A stretch of 64,000 bases of DNA from Actinobacteria bacterium IMCC26256 (GTDB lineage Bacteria > Actinomycetota > Acidimicrobiia > IMCC26256): assembly GCA_001023575.1 (NCBI GenBank), contig CP011489.1:2351747-2415746 (forward strand). The letters run 5' to 3'. The notes below the pieces were generated by a model that was not told the origin of the DNA, searched no databases, and saw nothing but the letters and a program-made list of their open reading frames with translations. Within the stretch, counting starts at the first letter, position 1; each line of letters starts with the position of its first letter. Of this stretch, positions 26,558 to 35,589 are shown in pieces. The position numbers and the translations under genes are program-made.

Positions 26558-27049
26558 TTAAGCGAGGGCCGATTTCACAGCCGCGGCGATTCGGCCACCA
26601 TCAGTGCCCGCTCCCGCGCGCTCTCGAACCGCCTTTACCACTGAACCCATAGCTTTTCCGCCGCTTAGACCCGCAGCCTGCGCGACGGCGACCTCTTCTG
26701 CCACCACGACAAATAAAGCCTCGTCATCGAGAGCGGCTGGTAAGTAGGCCGAGAGAACCTCTGCCTCAGCGCGCTCTTTTGCTGAGCGGTCCTCTCTCCC
26801 GGCCGACAAATAAGCATCTGCGGCCTCTATGCGCTTACGGACCTCTGCCTGAAGAACCCCAACAACTGCATCATCCGATAACTCGACCTTCTCCTTGCCC
26901 GATACTTCAGCCTTGCGGATTGCCGCTATTGCCATTCGGAGCGTGTCACGTTTGATCTCGTCGCGCGCTCGCATCGCTGCCGAGAGGTCATTCTGCAGTT
27001 GGTTCTTAAGAGTCTCCACTAGCGAGCAACCATAGGCGCAGATGCTCAC
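26558..27049 (-). CDS. YqeY / GatB-related domain protein
   Basis: This protein of up to 163 aa has the YqeY pattern: LKNQLQNDLSAAMRARDEIKRDTLRMAIAAIRKAE at the N-terminus and AYLPAALDDEAL, GLSGGKAMGSVVKAVRERAG and GGRIAAAVKSAL at the C-terminus. The fold matches the tRNA-binding tail of GatB, and a link to aminoacyl-tRNA handling has been proposed for the family. Two GTG starts are possible, at 27049 and 27016; the second would give 152 aa, starting at VETLKNQL, closer to the family norm of about 150. Confidence 0.85.
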   Translation of the reverse strand: MSICAYGCSLVETLKNQLQNDLSAAMRARDEIKRDTLRMAIAAIRKAEVSGKEKVELSDDAVVGVLQAEVRKRIEAADAYLSAGREDRSAKERAEAEVLSAYLPAALDDEALFVVVAEEVAVAQAAGLSGGKAMGSVVKAVRERAGAGTDGGRIAAAVKSALA

Positions 27050-27109
27050 CTGCGCAGTGGTGTTCCTAATTATCTAGCTGACCCTTGGGGTTGACTCCGA
27101 GGGAGAGTG

Positions 27110-27544
27110 CTAATCCGAGATGTGTGCCTCGGTGATATCGATCTCTACTACTTCCGCAAGATCGTCCACTACATCATCATGAGATCTGGGGGCGGGTGTC
27201 TCTACAAACTCGACTCGGCGAGGGGTCTCCGGAGCCTTGAGTCTCGCCCCCTCCTCCAACTCCACTGCTACCAAATCATGATGCTCTGAATCTTGTCGGT
27301 CGAAGTAGGCAAGACGCACCTGCGTGCGGGCATTCCCGGCGAACCAAATAATCCCAGCAAGCACAGCGCCCCAACCAAGAATGAACCAGGAGGCCACGAC
27401 AATGGCCTCGGAATTACGTCGACGTCGACCGGTGTTGCGCCACGCCGAACGCGGTGAGGCCGCCATGTCAGCGATTGTTGCTGCTGCGACAATTAACCCC
27501 GCGATATACCCGAGAGCAATGAATCCGGCTACTCCTGTAAGCAC
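27110..27544 (-). CDS. Small membrane protein of unknown function
   Basis: This 144-aa protein is not recognised. It has two membrane segments, GVAGFIALGYIAGLIVAAATIA and AIVVASWFILGWGAVLAGIIWF, separated by a basic loop (RNTGRRRRNS), followed by an acidic cytosolic-like tail (DDVVDDLAEVVEIDITEAHISD). The C-terminal tail carries VEFVETP and APRSHDD. The gene lies just upstream of the yqeY gene on the same strand, 60 nt apart, so the two may be co-transcribed. Confidence 0.65.
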   Translation of the reverse strand: MLTGVAGFIALGYIAGLIVAAATIADMAASPRSAWRNTGRRRRNSEAIVVASWFILGWGAVLAGIIWFAGNARTQVRLAYFDRQDSEHHDLVAVELEEGARLKAPETPRRVEFVETPAPRSHDDVVDDLAEVVEIDITEAHISD

Positions 27545-27722
27545 TGTGGTCCTCTTGTCTTCTTGCCTTCAATTCATCGCCGGGGCGGAATTGGGGGGAA
27601 TAAGTCTGGAGTCACAGGCGAGCCTCACCCACCTGCAACCTCTGCTCCTGCCCGAGGTCTGAAGTCTGCCGTAAAATATGACAGATGTCACGTAAAAATA
27701 GATAATAATTCTAGAGGCATCA

Positions 27723-27761
27723 CTAAAATTTTAGGAATTTCAGACTGAGCCTCTGAAATTC
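27723..27761 (-). terminator. Bidirectional-looking hairpin and palindrome at the pstS stop
   Basis: GAATTTCAGA (27735-27744) and TCTGAAATTC (27752-27761) form a perfect 10-bp stem with a 7-nt loop. The stem touches the pstS stop codon. It is followed, in the direction of pstS transcription, by the perfect palindrome CTAAAATTTTAG (27723-27734), which supplies a T run. Confidence 0.75.
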
Positions 27762-29266
27762 TAGGAACTCGACTTTGCCCGACGGCGACGCATCGCAACT
27801 GCGGTTAGTGGGGGCGCAAAGACAACCGAGCCCAGTAGCAAGGCGATAAGCAGGTAGCCGAGTGCCCCTTGATCTGAGGAAGATTTCAGGTTAAGAGGCT
27901 TAGATGCGGTGAGCAACTGCCCATCGACAACCCTCTCGCCACTTATCACCCCGGATACTCCGGTACCTCCGATGACGCCAGAAGCACCCCCAGTTTGACC
28001 AGAGCTGCCACTTCCAATACCTGCAACAGCAACTTTCTTTGCAGAGGCCGGGGGAGGCGGTGCTGCCCCTGTGATGAAGTCCCCGGTAATGGTTGGATTT
28101 GAACATGATTCGATCGCAGGCACTGCGGGTGCTCCAGGGATCTTGGCGACGGCATCAAATCCGAGTTGAACCAAGTTCTTAGGCAGGGGGGAGTATCCCA
28201 ATTGCGCAGCCTTCTGCTGGCCTGCGCATAGGAAGTAGAGAATAAATTTACCGAGCACATCACCCTTCTCCGTACTGAAGGGCTTGGCGGTTGTGGTGGG
28301 CGCAATCATGTATGAGTACGACGAGACTGGGTAGGCGCGGGCATCTGGATTTCGGTAAACACCGGCAAGCACCTGGGTACCGTCCGGGTTGATCCGCGCT
28401 CCCTGAAGTGCAATAGCAACAGCTTGTGCAGTCGGCTGAGCGTAATAGCCTCCCGCGTTGAGTAGCGACACAACTGGGAATGATCGCTGCTTCGCGTAGC
28501 CGTACTCGACGTAGGTAATCGCTCCATTGTTGTAAGGCGCCGCTACGAATGCAGCTACTCCATCGGAGAACTGCTGCGCAGTACTGCCCTCGAACTCCGG
28601 GTAGAGAGAGGTTGCAGGGCAGTTGGCCGGGAGGCCAACCTTGCGGCAGAACGCACTCCAAATCGCTGGCGCTTCACTCGCCATGTAAGCAGTGAACTGC
28701 GCTGTGGTTCCTGATCCATCGGAACGAATTGTTGGCTTCACTGGAATCGCAGGTAGTGCAACTCCTGGGTTCTCGGAAGCGATAGCGGGGTCGTTCCAAC
28801 GATTAATCGCACCCGTAAAGATTTTGGCCAACACATCTGGGGAGAGTCGCAGATCCGTGAAGCGTTTCCCGTTGATTACGAGGTTGTACATAAATGACGT
28901 TCCACCGGCCACAATCGGCAAGTAAACCCATGGGCGTTTCTGAGCAAGCGCTACCTCATTGGTAATCGCGGTACCCGTAGCGTCGCGATACTCCGCTTGA
29001 AATGGGATCTCAGAGACTGCGAAATCGACCTGCTCTGAGTAGTAGAAGACGCGCCCCGCTGTTGATCCATTCGCCTGATAGTTAATCGATAACCCCTGGC
29101 GCGCGACATCCGCGGCCCACTGAGTAACGGCGATCGAACTCCATGTGGATCCACCACCATCTACTGTGACACCTGCGCTAGCGGGTGAGGCCGTGAGAAA
29201 AACTCCACTGAAAATAGTTATTACGCTTACCGCTGCGGCCGTAAGGCGACGAGTAAAGAGCATCAT
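27761..29266 (-). CDS. pstS: Phosphate ABC transporter substrate-binding protein with C-terminal membrane anchor
   Basis: This 501-aa PstS has a Sec signal ([18 protein letters not shown]), the phosphate-binding start [22 protein letters not shown] and [16 protein letters not shown], a typical phosphate-loop segment. Unlike the lipoprotein form, it has no lipobox; a linker rich in Ser and Gly leads to one C-terminal membrane helix ([21 protein letters not shown]) and a basic tail RRRRAKSSS. It is thus tethered at the C-terminus. The tail resembles a sortase sorting signal without LPxTG or LAxTG. It is the last gene of pstC-pstA-pstB-pstS and overlaps pstB by 4 nt; the usual order puts pstS first. 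Confidence 0.9.
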   Translation of the reverse strand: MMLFTRRLTAAAVSVITIFSGVFLTASPASAGVTVDGGGSTWSSIAVTQWAADVARQGLSINYQANGSTAGRVFYYSEQVDFAVSEIPFQAEYRDATGTAITNEVALAQKRPWVYLPIVAGGTSFMYNLVINGKRFTDLRLSPDVLAKIFTGAINRWNDPAIASENPGVALPAIPVKPTIRSDGSGTTAQFTAYMASEAPAIWSAFCRKVGLPANCPATSLYPEFEGSTAQQFSDGVAAFVAAPYNNGAITYVEYGYAKQRSFPVVSLLNAGGYYAQPTAQAVAIALQGARINPDGTQVLAGVYRNPDARAYPVSSYSYMIAPTTTAKPFSTEKGDVLGKFILYFLCAGQQKAAQLGYSPLPKNLVQLGFDAVAKIPGAPAVPAIESCSNPTITGDFITGAAPPPPASAKKVAVAGIGSGSSGQTGGASGVIGGTGVSGVISGERVVDGQLLTASKPLNLKSSSDQGALGYLLIALLLGSVVFAPPLTAVAMRRRRAKSSS

Positions 29267-30096
29267 CCGAATCTTCCATTCACGTAATCAAGAGTGCGGG
29301 GGTCTGCGGGGTTCGTAAATAGGGTCTCCGTATCGCCGGACTCAACAATGTGCCCAGGCTCGCCCTCGCCAGCGAGGAAGAACGCAGCAGTATTCGAGAC
29401 TCTGTGAGCCTGCTGCATATTGTGAGTCACAATCACGATCGTCACCTCGTGTGCGATCTCAGCGATGGTCTCTTCAATACGTCGCGTTGAGGTTGGGTCT
29501 AGTGCCGAGCAGGGCTCATCCATAAGAAGGACGCTCGGCTTCACCGCCAAAGCTCTCGCAATGCAGAGTCGCTGCTGCTGTCCACCAGATAGAGCACCGC
29601 CTGCGGCGCCTAGACGATTCTTAACCTCGTTCCAGAGTCCAGCTCGCTGCAAGCACGACTCAACAAGATCGCGGCGATCTGATTTTGTTGCCTTCACGCC
29701 GGAGAGTTTCAGCCCCGCAATTACATTCTCCGAAACAGTCATTGCTGGGAAGGGGTTGGGCTTCTGAAAGACCATCCCGATGCGCCGACGCATCTCAGTG
29801 ACAGGGATATCACCTCTATAGATGTCATCCCCATCGAGGGCAATCGTCCCTGAGAGGGTCGCCGACGGAACAAGTTCGTGCATCCTGTTCAAGATTCGCA
29901 GGAAAGTTGATTTTCCGCACCCAGATGGGCCGATGAGAGCGGTCACTTCACCCGCCGGCATGTCAAGGTTCACGCGTTCAAGCACCTTGTGGTCCCCGAA
30001 CCACGCGCTCACACCGCGCGCAGTCAGCGAGGAAGAGGGCGGTAACTCAGGTGCAGGGTTGTTTAGATCAAGTACTTCATGCTCAATAGTTGTCAT
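29263..30096 (-). CDS. pstB: Phosphate ABC transporter ATP-binding protein
   Basis: This 277-aa ATPase has Walker [21 protein letters not shown], signature [17 protein letters not shown] and Walker [22 protein letters not shown], all typical of PstB. It overlaps pstA and pstS by 4 nt each. It drives high-affinity phosphate import. Confidence 0.95.
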   Translation of the reverse strand: MTTIEHEVLDLNNPAPELPPSSSLTARGVSAWFGDHKVLERVNLDMPAGEVTALIGPSGCGKSTFLRILNRMHELVPSATLSGTIALDGDDIYRGDIPVTEMRRRIGMVFQKPNPFPAMTVSENVIAGLKLSGVKATKSDRRDLVESCLQRAGLWNEVKNRLGAAGGALSGGQQQRLCIARALAVKPSVLLMDEPCSALDPTSTRRIEETIAEIAHEVTIVIVTHNMQQAHRVSNTAAFFLAGEGEPGHIVESGDTETLFTNPADPRTLDYVNGRFG

Positions 30097-31247
30097 GCGA
30101 GGCCTTCCCGGGCTAGTCGAGCACGGCGGAACCTACTGATATGGCCAGGACCTCGGCCACCAATAATCCGTGCGGTTACGAAGAGAACAAAAACGAGAAT
30201 TAGTAGAACGAGTGCACCTGTCCATGCTCGCTGGATAGCAACCTCCTGCGGAAGCTGGAAAAGCCTATAAACGTAGAGCGGAAGAGCGGATTGTTTACCC
30301 TCGAACGGGCTCCAGTTCATGGAGACCGCTCCGAGCGTTGTGAGGAGCAGTGGCGCTGTCTCTCCAATAACTCTGGCAACACCGAGGATCACTGCGGTCA
30401 CAATTCCGCTGCGCGCTGTTGGCAGTACCACATGGCGTGTCGTGCTCCACTCTGTAGCACCGAGCGCGAGGCCTGCTTCGCGAAGCCCACCTGGCACGAG
30501 ACGAAGTACTACCTCGGTGGTTCGCGTCACCGTTGGCAGCATCAACACAGCAAGCGCGAGGCCTGCAGCAAATCCACTCAATTGCCCACCGAAGGCAAGA
30601 ATGAAAGATGCAAAAATAAAGAGACCGGCGACGATCGAGGGAATGGCGCTCATCGCATCGACGATTGTTCTAACAACTCTTGCTAGGCGGCCCCCGACCT
30701 CGTTGAGGTAAATCGCCACCAAAATTCCTAGTGGTACCGAGATAATCGCGGCTATGGCAACCTGCTCTAGTGTCCCGACAATCGCCTGCGATGCACCACC
30801 GACTCTGGCGGGGCTAAGGGGTCCGACGCGGCTCTGGTCTTGGAAGAAGAAGTTTGGTGTAAGTGCGGTAACACCCTTCGCAATTGTGTAGGTAGCAATA
30901 GCGATCATCGGGACAACAATTATGAGGCCCGCGCTCCAAAACACGACTCGAGCAACTAGATCTCGTGCACGCACTGGATCGTATTGTTCACGGCCTATTA
31001 CCCAGATCATCGTGATGAACACCAAGTACCAAACAACGAACATACCGATATTGGTTCCGGCCGCTGTGAACTGCGTAAAGAGCAGCCACACAAATGCCAT
31101 CGCCCCAAATGCCGCACCAACAACTGCAAATACTGCAGTTGGATCAATGCTCCGGAGGCCGATTCGCTGCTCGGTCTCAATTAAATCGGGGACCGCCGTC
31201 ATCTCAATGTTGGTAGTTGCTATATCTGGCGTCGTTAAATTTGGCAT
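30093..31247 (-). CDS. pstA: Phosphate ABC transporter permease
   Basis: This 384-aa permease is longer than typical PstA (about 300 aa) because of an N-terminal extension with two extra hydrophobic segments ([20 protein letters not shown] and [19 protein letters not shown]). The core includes [25 protein letters not shown] and the docking loop [25 protein letters not shown]. Its ATG overlaps the pstC stop by one base. Confidence 0.92.
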   Translation of the reverse strand: MPNLTTPDIATTNIEMTAVPDLIETEQRIGLRSIDPTAVFAVVGAAFGAMAFVWLLFTQFTAAGTNIGMFVVWYLVFITMIWVIGREQYDPVRARDLVARVVFWSAGLIIVVPMIAIATYTIAKGVTALTPNFFFQDQSRVGPLSPARVGGASQAIVGTLEQVAIAAIISVPLGILVAIYLNEVGGRLARVVRTIVDAMSAIPSIVAGLFIFASFILAFGGQLSGFAAGLALAVLMLPTVTRTTEVVLRLVPGGLREAGLALGATEWSTTRHVVLPTARSGIVTAVILGVARVIGETAPLLLTTLGAVSMNWSPFEGKQSALPLYVYRLFQLPQEVAIQRAWTGALVLLILVFVLFVTARIIGGRGPGHISRFRRARLAREGLA

Positions 31248-32332
31248 CAGATCTCCGTCGATGCGCCGGAGCGGGAACGCGAGACCACAAGAGATGCCAC
31301 GGCGTTGACGAGAAGTGTGATTACGAAGAGTGCAAGACCAGCTGCCATTAGAGCGCTAATTCCAAAAGAGCTCGACTCCGAGAAACGCAGCGCGATTAGA
31401 GATGCGATCGAGTTTCCACCCGTCTCAAGGGGGTGGGTAAGGCGCGTGATGTCGAAGGTTGGCGAGATGATGAGTGTCACGGCAATCGTCTCGCCGAGTG
31501 CGCGGCCTAACCCAAGCATGGATGCACCTACCATGCCCCCACGCCCGAATGGGAGTACCACATCGCGCACTACTCCCCATCGAGTTCCACCGAGAGCGAG
31601 TGCGCCCTCTTTCTCGCCAGCAGGGGCTTGGGAGAAAACCTCACGCATAACAGCGGTGCAGATCGGCAGGACCATTAGTGCGACTACAACCCCAGCTATA
31701 AAAGTTGAGGCAGCAAAGCCCGCACCGGGTTTAGCCTTTAAAAAAGGGATAAATCCAAGATGTGTACTAATCCACTCACTAATCGGAATGATCTTCGGCT
31801 GCAGGTAAGCGCGTCCCCAGAGTCCATAGATAAGACTTGGAACAGCCGCCAAGAGATCCACGAGCCAGACCAACGGCGTCTTGATTTTTGAGGGAGCGTA
31901 ATCAGTGATGAATAGCGCTCCACCGGCGGCTAGTGGAACTGCGAAGCCTAAGGCCACGAATGCGATTAGAAATGTTCCAAGTAGTACAGCCGCTATTCCG
32001 AATGCTCCTCCATCTGGTTGCCAAGCAGATGTAGTGAAGAACGAGAGGCCAGCGGCGCTTATTGCGCTCCAGGAGCGCACTAGAAGGAACAGCCCAATGA
32101 CACCCATGAGCACGAGAGTTAGGGTTCCGGCTCCAAAGGTTGTGAGTCGAAAGGCGCGGTCAGCACCTGTTCGGCGCGTGACAGGGCGTACGCGCTCCTC
32201 CTCTATGGGAGTAGTGCCCTCAAGGGCAATGCTTGGGTCGATTACCTGCATGGCTTCGAGTTGCTCCGACGAACCGAGTAGCGGGGGCGAGTAGCGGGGG
32301 TCTTTAAGCGCGCCGACTGACGCAGGCGACAT
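31247..32332 (-). CDS. pstC: Phosphate ABC transporter permease
   Basis: This 361-aa PstC permease has a cytosolic N-terminal stretch of about 70 aa before the first helix (LTLVLMGVIGLFLLVRSW), then FGIAAVLLGTFLIAFVALGFAVPLA and the loop EGALALGGTRWGVVRDVVLPFGRGG. It is the first gene of the operon, with GGGAG just before the ATG and a PHO-box-like pair of repeats 36 nt upstream. Confidence 0.92.
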   Translation of the reverse strand: MSPASVGALKDPRYSPPLLGSSEQLEAMQVIDPSIALEGTTPIEEERVRPVTRRTGADRAFRLTTFGAGTLTLVLMGVIGLFLLVRSWSAISAAGLSFFTTSAWQPDGGAFGIAAVLLGTFLIAFVALGFAVPLAAGGALFITDYAPSKIKTPLVWLVDLLAAVPSLIYGLWGRAYLQPKIIPISEWISTHLGFIPFLKAKPGAGFAASTFIAGVVVALMVLPICTAVMREVFSQAPAGEKEGALALGGTRWGVVRDVVLPFGRGGMVGASMLGLGRALGETIAVTLIISPTFDITRLTHPLETGGNSIASLIALRFSESSSFGISALMAAGLALFVITLLVNAVASLVVSRSRSGASTEI

Positions 32333-32367
32333 ACTCTCCCGGGCGCATTGCGCTAGCCCTACAACTA

Positions 32368-32385
32368 GGTAAACGGAGGCTTAAC
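32368..32385 (-). promoter_or_regulatory. PHO-box-like direct repeats upstream of pstC
   Basis: On the minus strand, GTTAAGC-CTCC-GTTTACC gives two 7-bp half-sites at 11-bp spacing, like the GTTCACC-N4-GTTCACC box bound by PhoP in actinobacteria. It lies in the 98-nt gap between pstC and the divergent sortase-like gene and could serve both. Confidence 0.6.
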
Positions 32386-32430
32386 AGCCGGCAGAGCCTT
32401 CGCTCTCCGCTATCCAAAGGCGGCCCAATC

Positions 32431-33375
32431 GTGGTACTCATTCCCTTACTTATGACGACTCTCATGCAGGACACCGAGAACGAGGAGCAGATTTCGATAA
32501 TCGACTCCCCAGATCCGCTCACAATCGTCGCCGATACTGCGCCGAATAGCCGCGGTACTGCGGCCCGAGTTCTGCGATCTGCCTCTGGTGCATTCGCATT
32601 TCTTATAGTGGCTTTTGCCCTCTTCCTTTTCGTTGGCTCCGGGCTTATTGCCCAACGTGACCAGGTAGTGCTTGAGCGCACAATGCGCGATCAACTAGCG
32701 CGTGCCGTGGCGCCGATCGGCGGCGAAGTACGCGTTGGATCTCCGGTGGCAGTGCTAGAGATACCCGCTCTCGATATTCGCCAGATAGTTGCAGAGGGGA
32801 GTACGCCCGAGGTGACCAAGAGCGGGGCAGGGCACGTGCGCGCTACCCCGTTGCCTGGCCAGCCTGGCAACTCAGTAATTATGGCGCGCAGGTCCACATT
32901 TGGAGCACCCTTTCGCCACATTGACTCTCTGGTCAAGGGCGACACTATTCGCGTCGTTACTGGGCAGGGGCGCTCCCAATATCGCGTTACTGATGTCGAG
33001 CGAGTACCGGCAGGTGACCCTTCACTATTCGCAACTTCAAGCCGGGCCGGAGTTCTGAGTCTCGTCACCTCTGATGGTGCGCTTACCCCCAATGGCTACA
33101 CGGTAACCAATGCGCGCCTCGTCACCCCGGCATTTCAATCAACGCGCCACGCACGCACGATTACCGCTACGGAGACTGGCCTAGTTGGCCAAGGAGGCGG
33201 GCTAACCGCCCTAGCAGCGGCACTCCTGCTTCTCGCTCTAATCGGCGCAGGTACAACTTGGTTGTTCCTTAGCTGGAGACCATGGTCAGCGTATTTGGTA
33301 GCTGCACCAGTAATTATCGCCGGAATTTGGCTCGTATCTAACCTTGCTTCCGGGTTTCTTCCCTCAACCATCTAG
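32431..33375 (+). CDS. Sortase-fold protein lacking the catalytic residues (pseudo-sortase)
   Basis: This roughly 314-aa membrane protein aligns with class E-type sortases: an N-terminal helix (AFAFLIVAFALFLFVGSGL), the core start VLEIPALDIRQIVAEG, the middle PGNSVIMARRSTFGAPFRHIDSL and the end AGVLSLVTSDGALTPNGY. In active enzymes the middle reads GHR with the catalytic His; here it is ARR. The active-site segment TLTTC is SLVTS, so the Cys is Ser. The conserved Arg after it is also missing. Two C-terminal helices follow. It is therefore unlikely to be a transpeptidase. It is divergent from pstC and 9 nt upstream of a PstS-like gene. The start may be GTG 32431 or ATG 32452; neither has a strong ribosome site. 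Confidence 0.78.
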   Translation: MVLIPLLMTTLMQDTENEEQISIIDSPDPLTIVADTAPNSRGTAARVLRSASGAFAFLIVAFALFLFVGSGLIAQRDQVVLERTMRDQLARAVAPIGGEVRVGSPVAVLEIPALDIRQIVAEGSTPEVTKSGAGHVRATPLPGQPGNSVIMARRSTFGAPFRHIDSLVKGDTIRVVTGQGRSQYRVTDVERVPAGDPSLFATSSRAGVLSLVTSDGALTPNGYTVTNARLVTPAFQSTRHARTITATETGLVGQGGGLTALAAALLLLALIGAGTTWLFLSWRPWSAYLVAAPVIIAGIWLVSNLASGFLPSTI

Positions 33376-33384
33376 AGGCCATCG

Positions 33385-35319
33385 ATGTTCTTCACCGCGT
33401 CCCCACTTAGGCGATTACTCGCTGGCATCTCCGTAACCGCGCTTGCCTGCGCTGGACTGCTGAGCACAGCCACCACAAACCCAGTTGGAGCGACAACCAC
33501 CGGAATAGACGGGCGCACACTCTCGCTGAGCCAAGATTCAGCGCTAGTGACAAGAGCAGTTACGGTTTCGTGGGACGGTTTCCGACCGACGCGCAAGTCG
33601 AGCGGCCAATACGGTGTCAACATCGTTCAGTGCAAAGGCACACCAACTGCACTTGATACCGATTGCTTCATGAATACGCGCTTCCCAAATGCCGACCAGG
33701 GCTCCATCTATTACGGTGCGACAACAAAGGCCGACGGAACCGGGTCCGCAAACTTTGAGATTCGTGGAGCAATGGATCTCCCCGAGTTTGGTTGTGCAGT
33801 AAGTGTTCCCTGCTCCGTATTGGCATACGAGCTAACCGGCGACCCAACACCCGCGGGTCAAATGCCCTCCGCATACGCTTACGCAACCATCTCATTCGCT
33901 CCGAGCCCGGCGGACTGCCCCGCTGTCGCCAACTTTGATGTGCGCCTTGGCGGGGAGCCCTCGGCGGCACCGCTGCTGTATGGATTAGCTGGCTCTGCTT
34001 GCCTTGCAGCAAATCCTCTGATCTACGACGTCACCGAGACATCCTCGAACGAGGGCCGTGAGGCGCTCTTCGATGGTCAGATTGATGCCGGCATTACAGA
34101 CGTACCTGCTACGCCGGAGGAACTCGCTGCACATCCAGTAGTGCAGCGCGTCAAATATGCACCCCTTGATCTCACTGCCGTCGCAGTTGTATTTCTGATG
34201 AAAGACTCCCGCACAGGTACTCCAATTACATCAATGGTGCTCTCCCCTCGACTCGTAGCGCGCGTGATCTCTGACACGCAGGTTGACTCCTTCTTCGCCG
34301 ACCCTGAGTTTCAAGCGCTCAATCCAACTATCGGTACAAAGGTCAACTGGCCTGCGGCTGGAATTGCTCGCCCCCTGATTCGCGCCGAGGCAAACGCTGA
34401 TACTGGACTATTGACAGGCTGGCTGAACTCGAACCCAGCAGCGAGAGCCTTTCTAGACGGGGCTGACCAATACAGCGTCTCAGTGAACGCAGCGTGGCGC
34501 GGTATCTCATACCCCACCGACATCTTTGAGAGTCGCGCGGCCGGGTCCGGTTACACACCTCTAACGACGCAGCGCCCTGTAGGCGTGCGCATGTTCTACG
34601 GAGTTAACCCAAGCGGAAACCTCACCCAGACAGATTTTGAAGGAATTATCGGAGTCGTTGACCTACCGACCGCTCAACGTTATGGAATGGCCACCGCCTC
34701 GATCGTCAATGCAGCTGGGGTTGGAGTAGCCCCAACAACGGAGTCGATACTCGCTGGATATCGAGCGATGACCCTCAACGCAGACGGCACCCGAGTAGCT
34801 AACCCAGCTACTACCGACCCCGCTGCCTACCCGCTCGTCAAAGTCGATCATGCGATGGTCACCAATGCACTCAACCCTTCAAGAGAAGCGGCTTTGAAAG
34901 GCCTTCTTCTCCAGACAGTTGGTTCGGTACAGGACTCTCTCCCGTTTGGATACGTAAGCCTCCCCGCAGAAGCTAGAGCTCAAACAACCAAAATCGCATT
35001 GAACCTTGACGCCCTAATTAGCGGGGTCGAAGACCCGAGCACGCCTGAGCAGAACATCGATCAGGCACCTGACTACTCCGGAACCGAGTACGGAGACTCA
35101 TCAGGAAACCAGCCCATGCCTGACACATCCCCCGCTCCTCAGGATTCAGCTACCAAAACCATCTATCGGGGAACTGCGCGGTTTACACCTGTAGTTGCGT
35201 TCCCAACCCAAAACGGATCGAGCACGCTTGTAGTGCTCTTCCTGCTTGGCATCGCTGCTGGATTGGCTGCAATCGCACCAGGAATCTGGCGCAGATTCGC
35301 ACGCCGCTCTGTCTCCTAG
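33385..35319 (+). CDS. Large PstS-like substrate-binding protein with C-terminal membrane anchor
   Basis: This 644-aa protein has a signal peptide (LLAGISVTALACAGLLSTA), an N-terminal domain of about 150 aa with an Ig-like feel (LSLSQDSALVTRAVTVSWDGFRPT, with several Cys), a PstS-type binding domain (ALFDGQIDAGITDVPATPEEL, then LDLTAVAVVFLMKDS), and at the end one helix (STLVVLFLLGIAAGLAAIAPGI) with a basic tail WRRFARRSVS. It looks like a surface-tethered solute-binding protein, with a tail like a sorting signal but without LPxTG or LAxTG. It lies 9 nt after the pseudo-sortase gene and is surely co-transcribed with it. Phosphate as ligand is inferred from the domain and the pst setting. Confidence 0.72.
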   Translation: MFFTASPLRRLLAGISVTALACAGLLSTATTNPVGATTTGIDGRTLSLSQDSALVTRAVTVSWDGFRPTRKSSGQYGVNIVQCKGTPTALDTDCFMNTRFPNADQGSIYYGATTKADGTGSANFEIRGAMDLPEFGCAVSVPCSVLAYELTGDPTPAGQMPSAYAYATISFAPSPADCPAVANFDVRLGGEPSAAPLLYGLAGSACLAANPLIYDVTETSSNEGREALFDGQIDAGITDVPATPEELAAHPVVQRVKYAPLDLTAVAVVFLMKDSRTGTPITSMVLSPRLVARVISDTQVDSFFADPEFQALNPTIGTKVNWPAAGIARPLIRAEANADTGLLTGWLNSNPAARAFLDGADQYSVSVNAAWRGISYPTDIFESRAAGSGYTPLTTQRPVGVRMFYGVNPSGNLTQTDFEGIIGVVDLPTAQRYGMATASIVNAAGVGVAPTTESILAGYRAMTLNADGTRVANPATTDPAAYPLVKVDHAMVTNALNPSREAALKGLLLQTVGSVQDSLPFGYVSLPAEARAQTTKIALNLDALISGVEDPSTPEQNIDQAPDYSGTEYGDSSGNQPMPDTSPAPQDSATKTIYRGTARFTPVVAFPTQNGSSTLVVLFLLGIAAGLAAIAPGIWRRFARRSVS

Positions 35320-35422
35320 AAACTCCCGGGAGCGTTGCCCACTCACCGCGCAGATTTACTTGCGTTGCGCAGATATTTCTCTCGAAATCCCCACTTTGCG
35401 TGATCCCAAACCGCCTCCCGCT

Positions 35423-35462
35423 GTTCACCTTGATGTCGTTAGTTGCGAATAATTCGTTCACT
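35423..35462 (+). promoter_or_regulatory. PHO-box array upstream of the secreted PstS-like gene
   Basis: GTTCACC-TTGA (35423) and GTTCACT-TTGA (35456) begin exactly 33 bp apart, that is three 11-bp units, with two weaker units between (TGTCGTT, GCGAATA). This is the arrangement of actinobacterial PHO boxes. It ends about 128 nt before the ATG of the next gene. Confidence 0.7.
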
Positions 35463-35589
35463 TTGATCCCGTAGAACATGCCGTGACGTCGGGCGGAGAT
35501 TCCGGCGTTGACCGGAAATACCTAAAAGCACCACAAGAAATAACAGAAGAAAATAACTACCTAACCAATCCAAATAACTAAGGAGAACC

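Noticed and set aside
27105-27113. GAGTGCTAA, identical to one arm of a CIRCE element
   Set aside because: The partner arm TTAGCACTC is absent at the needed distance and the site overlaps the end of a gene, not a heat-shock promoter.
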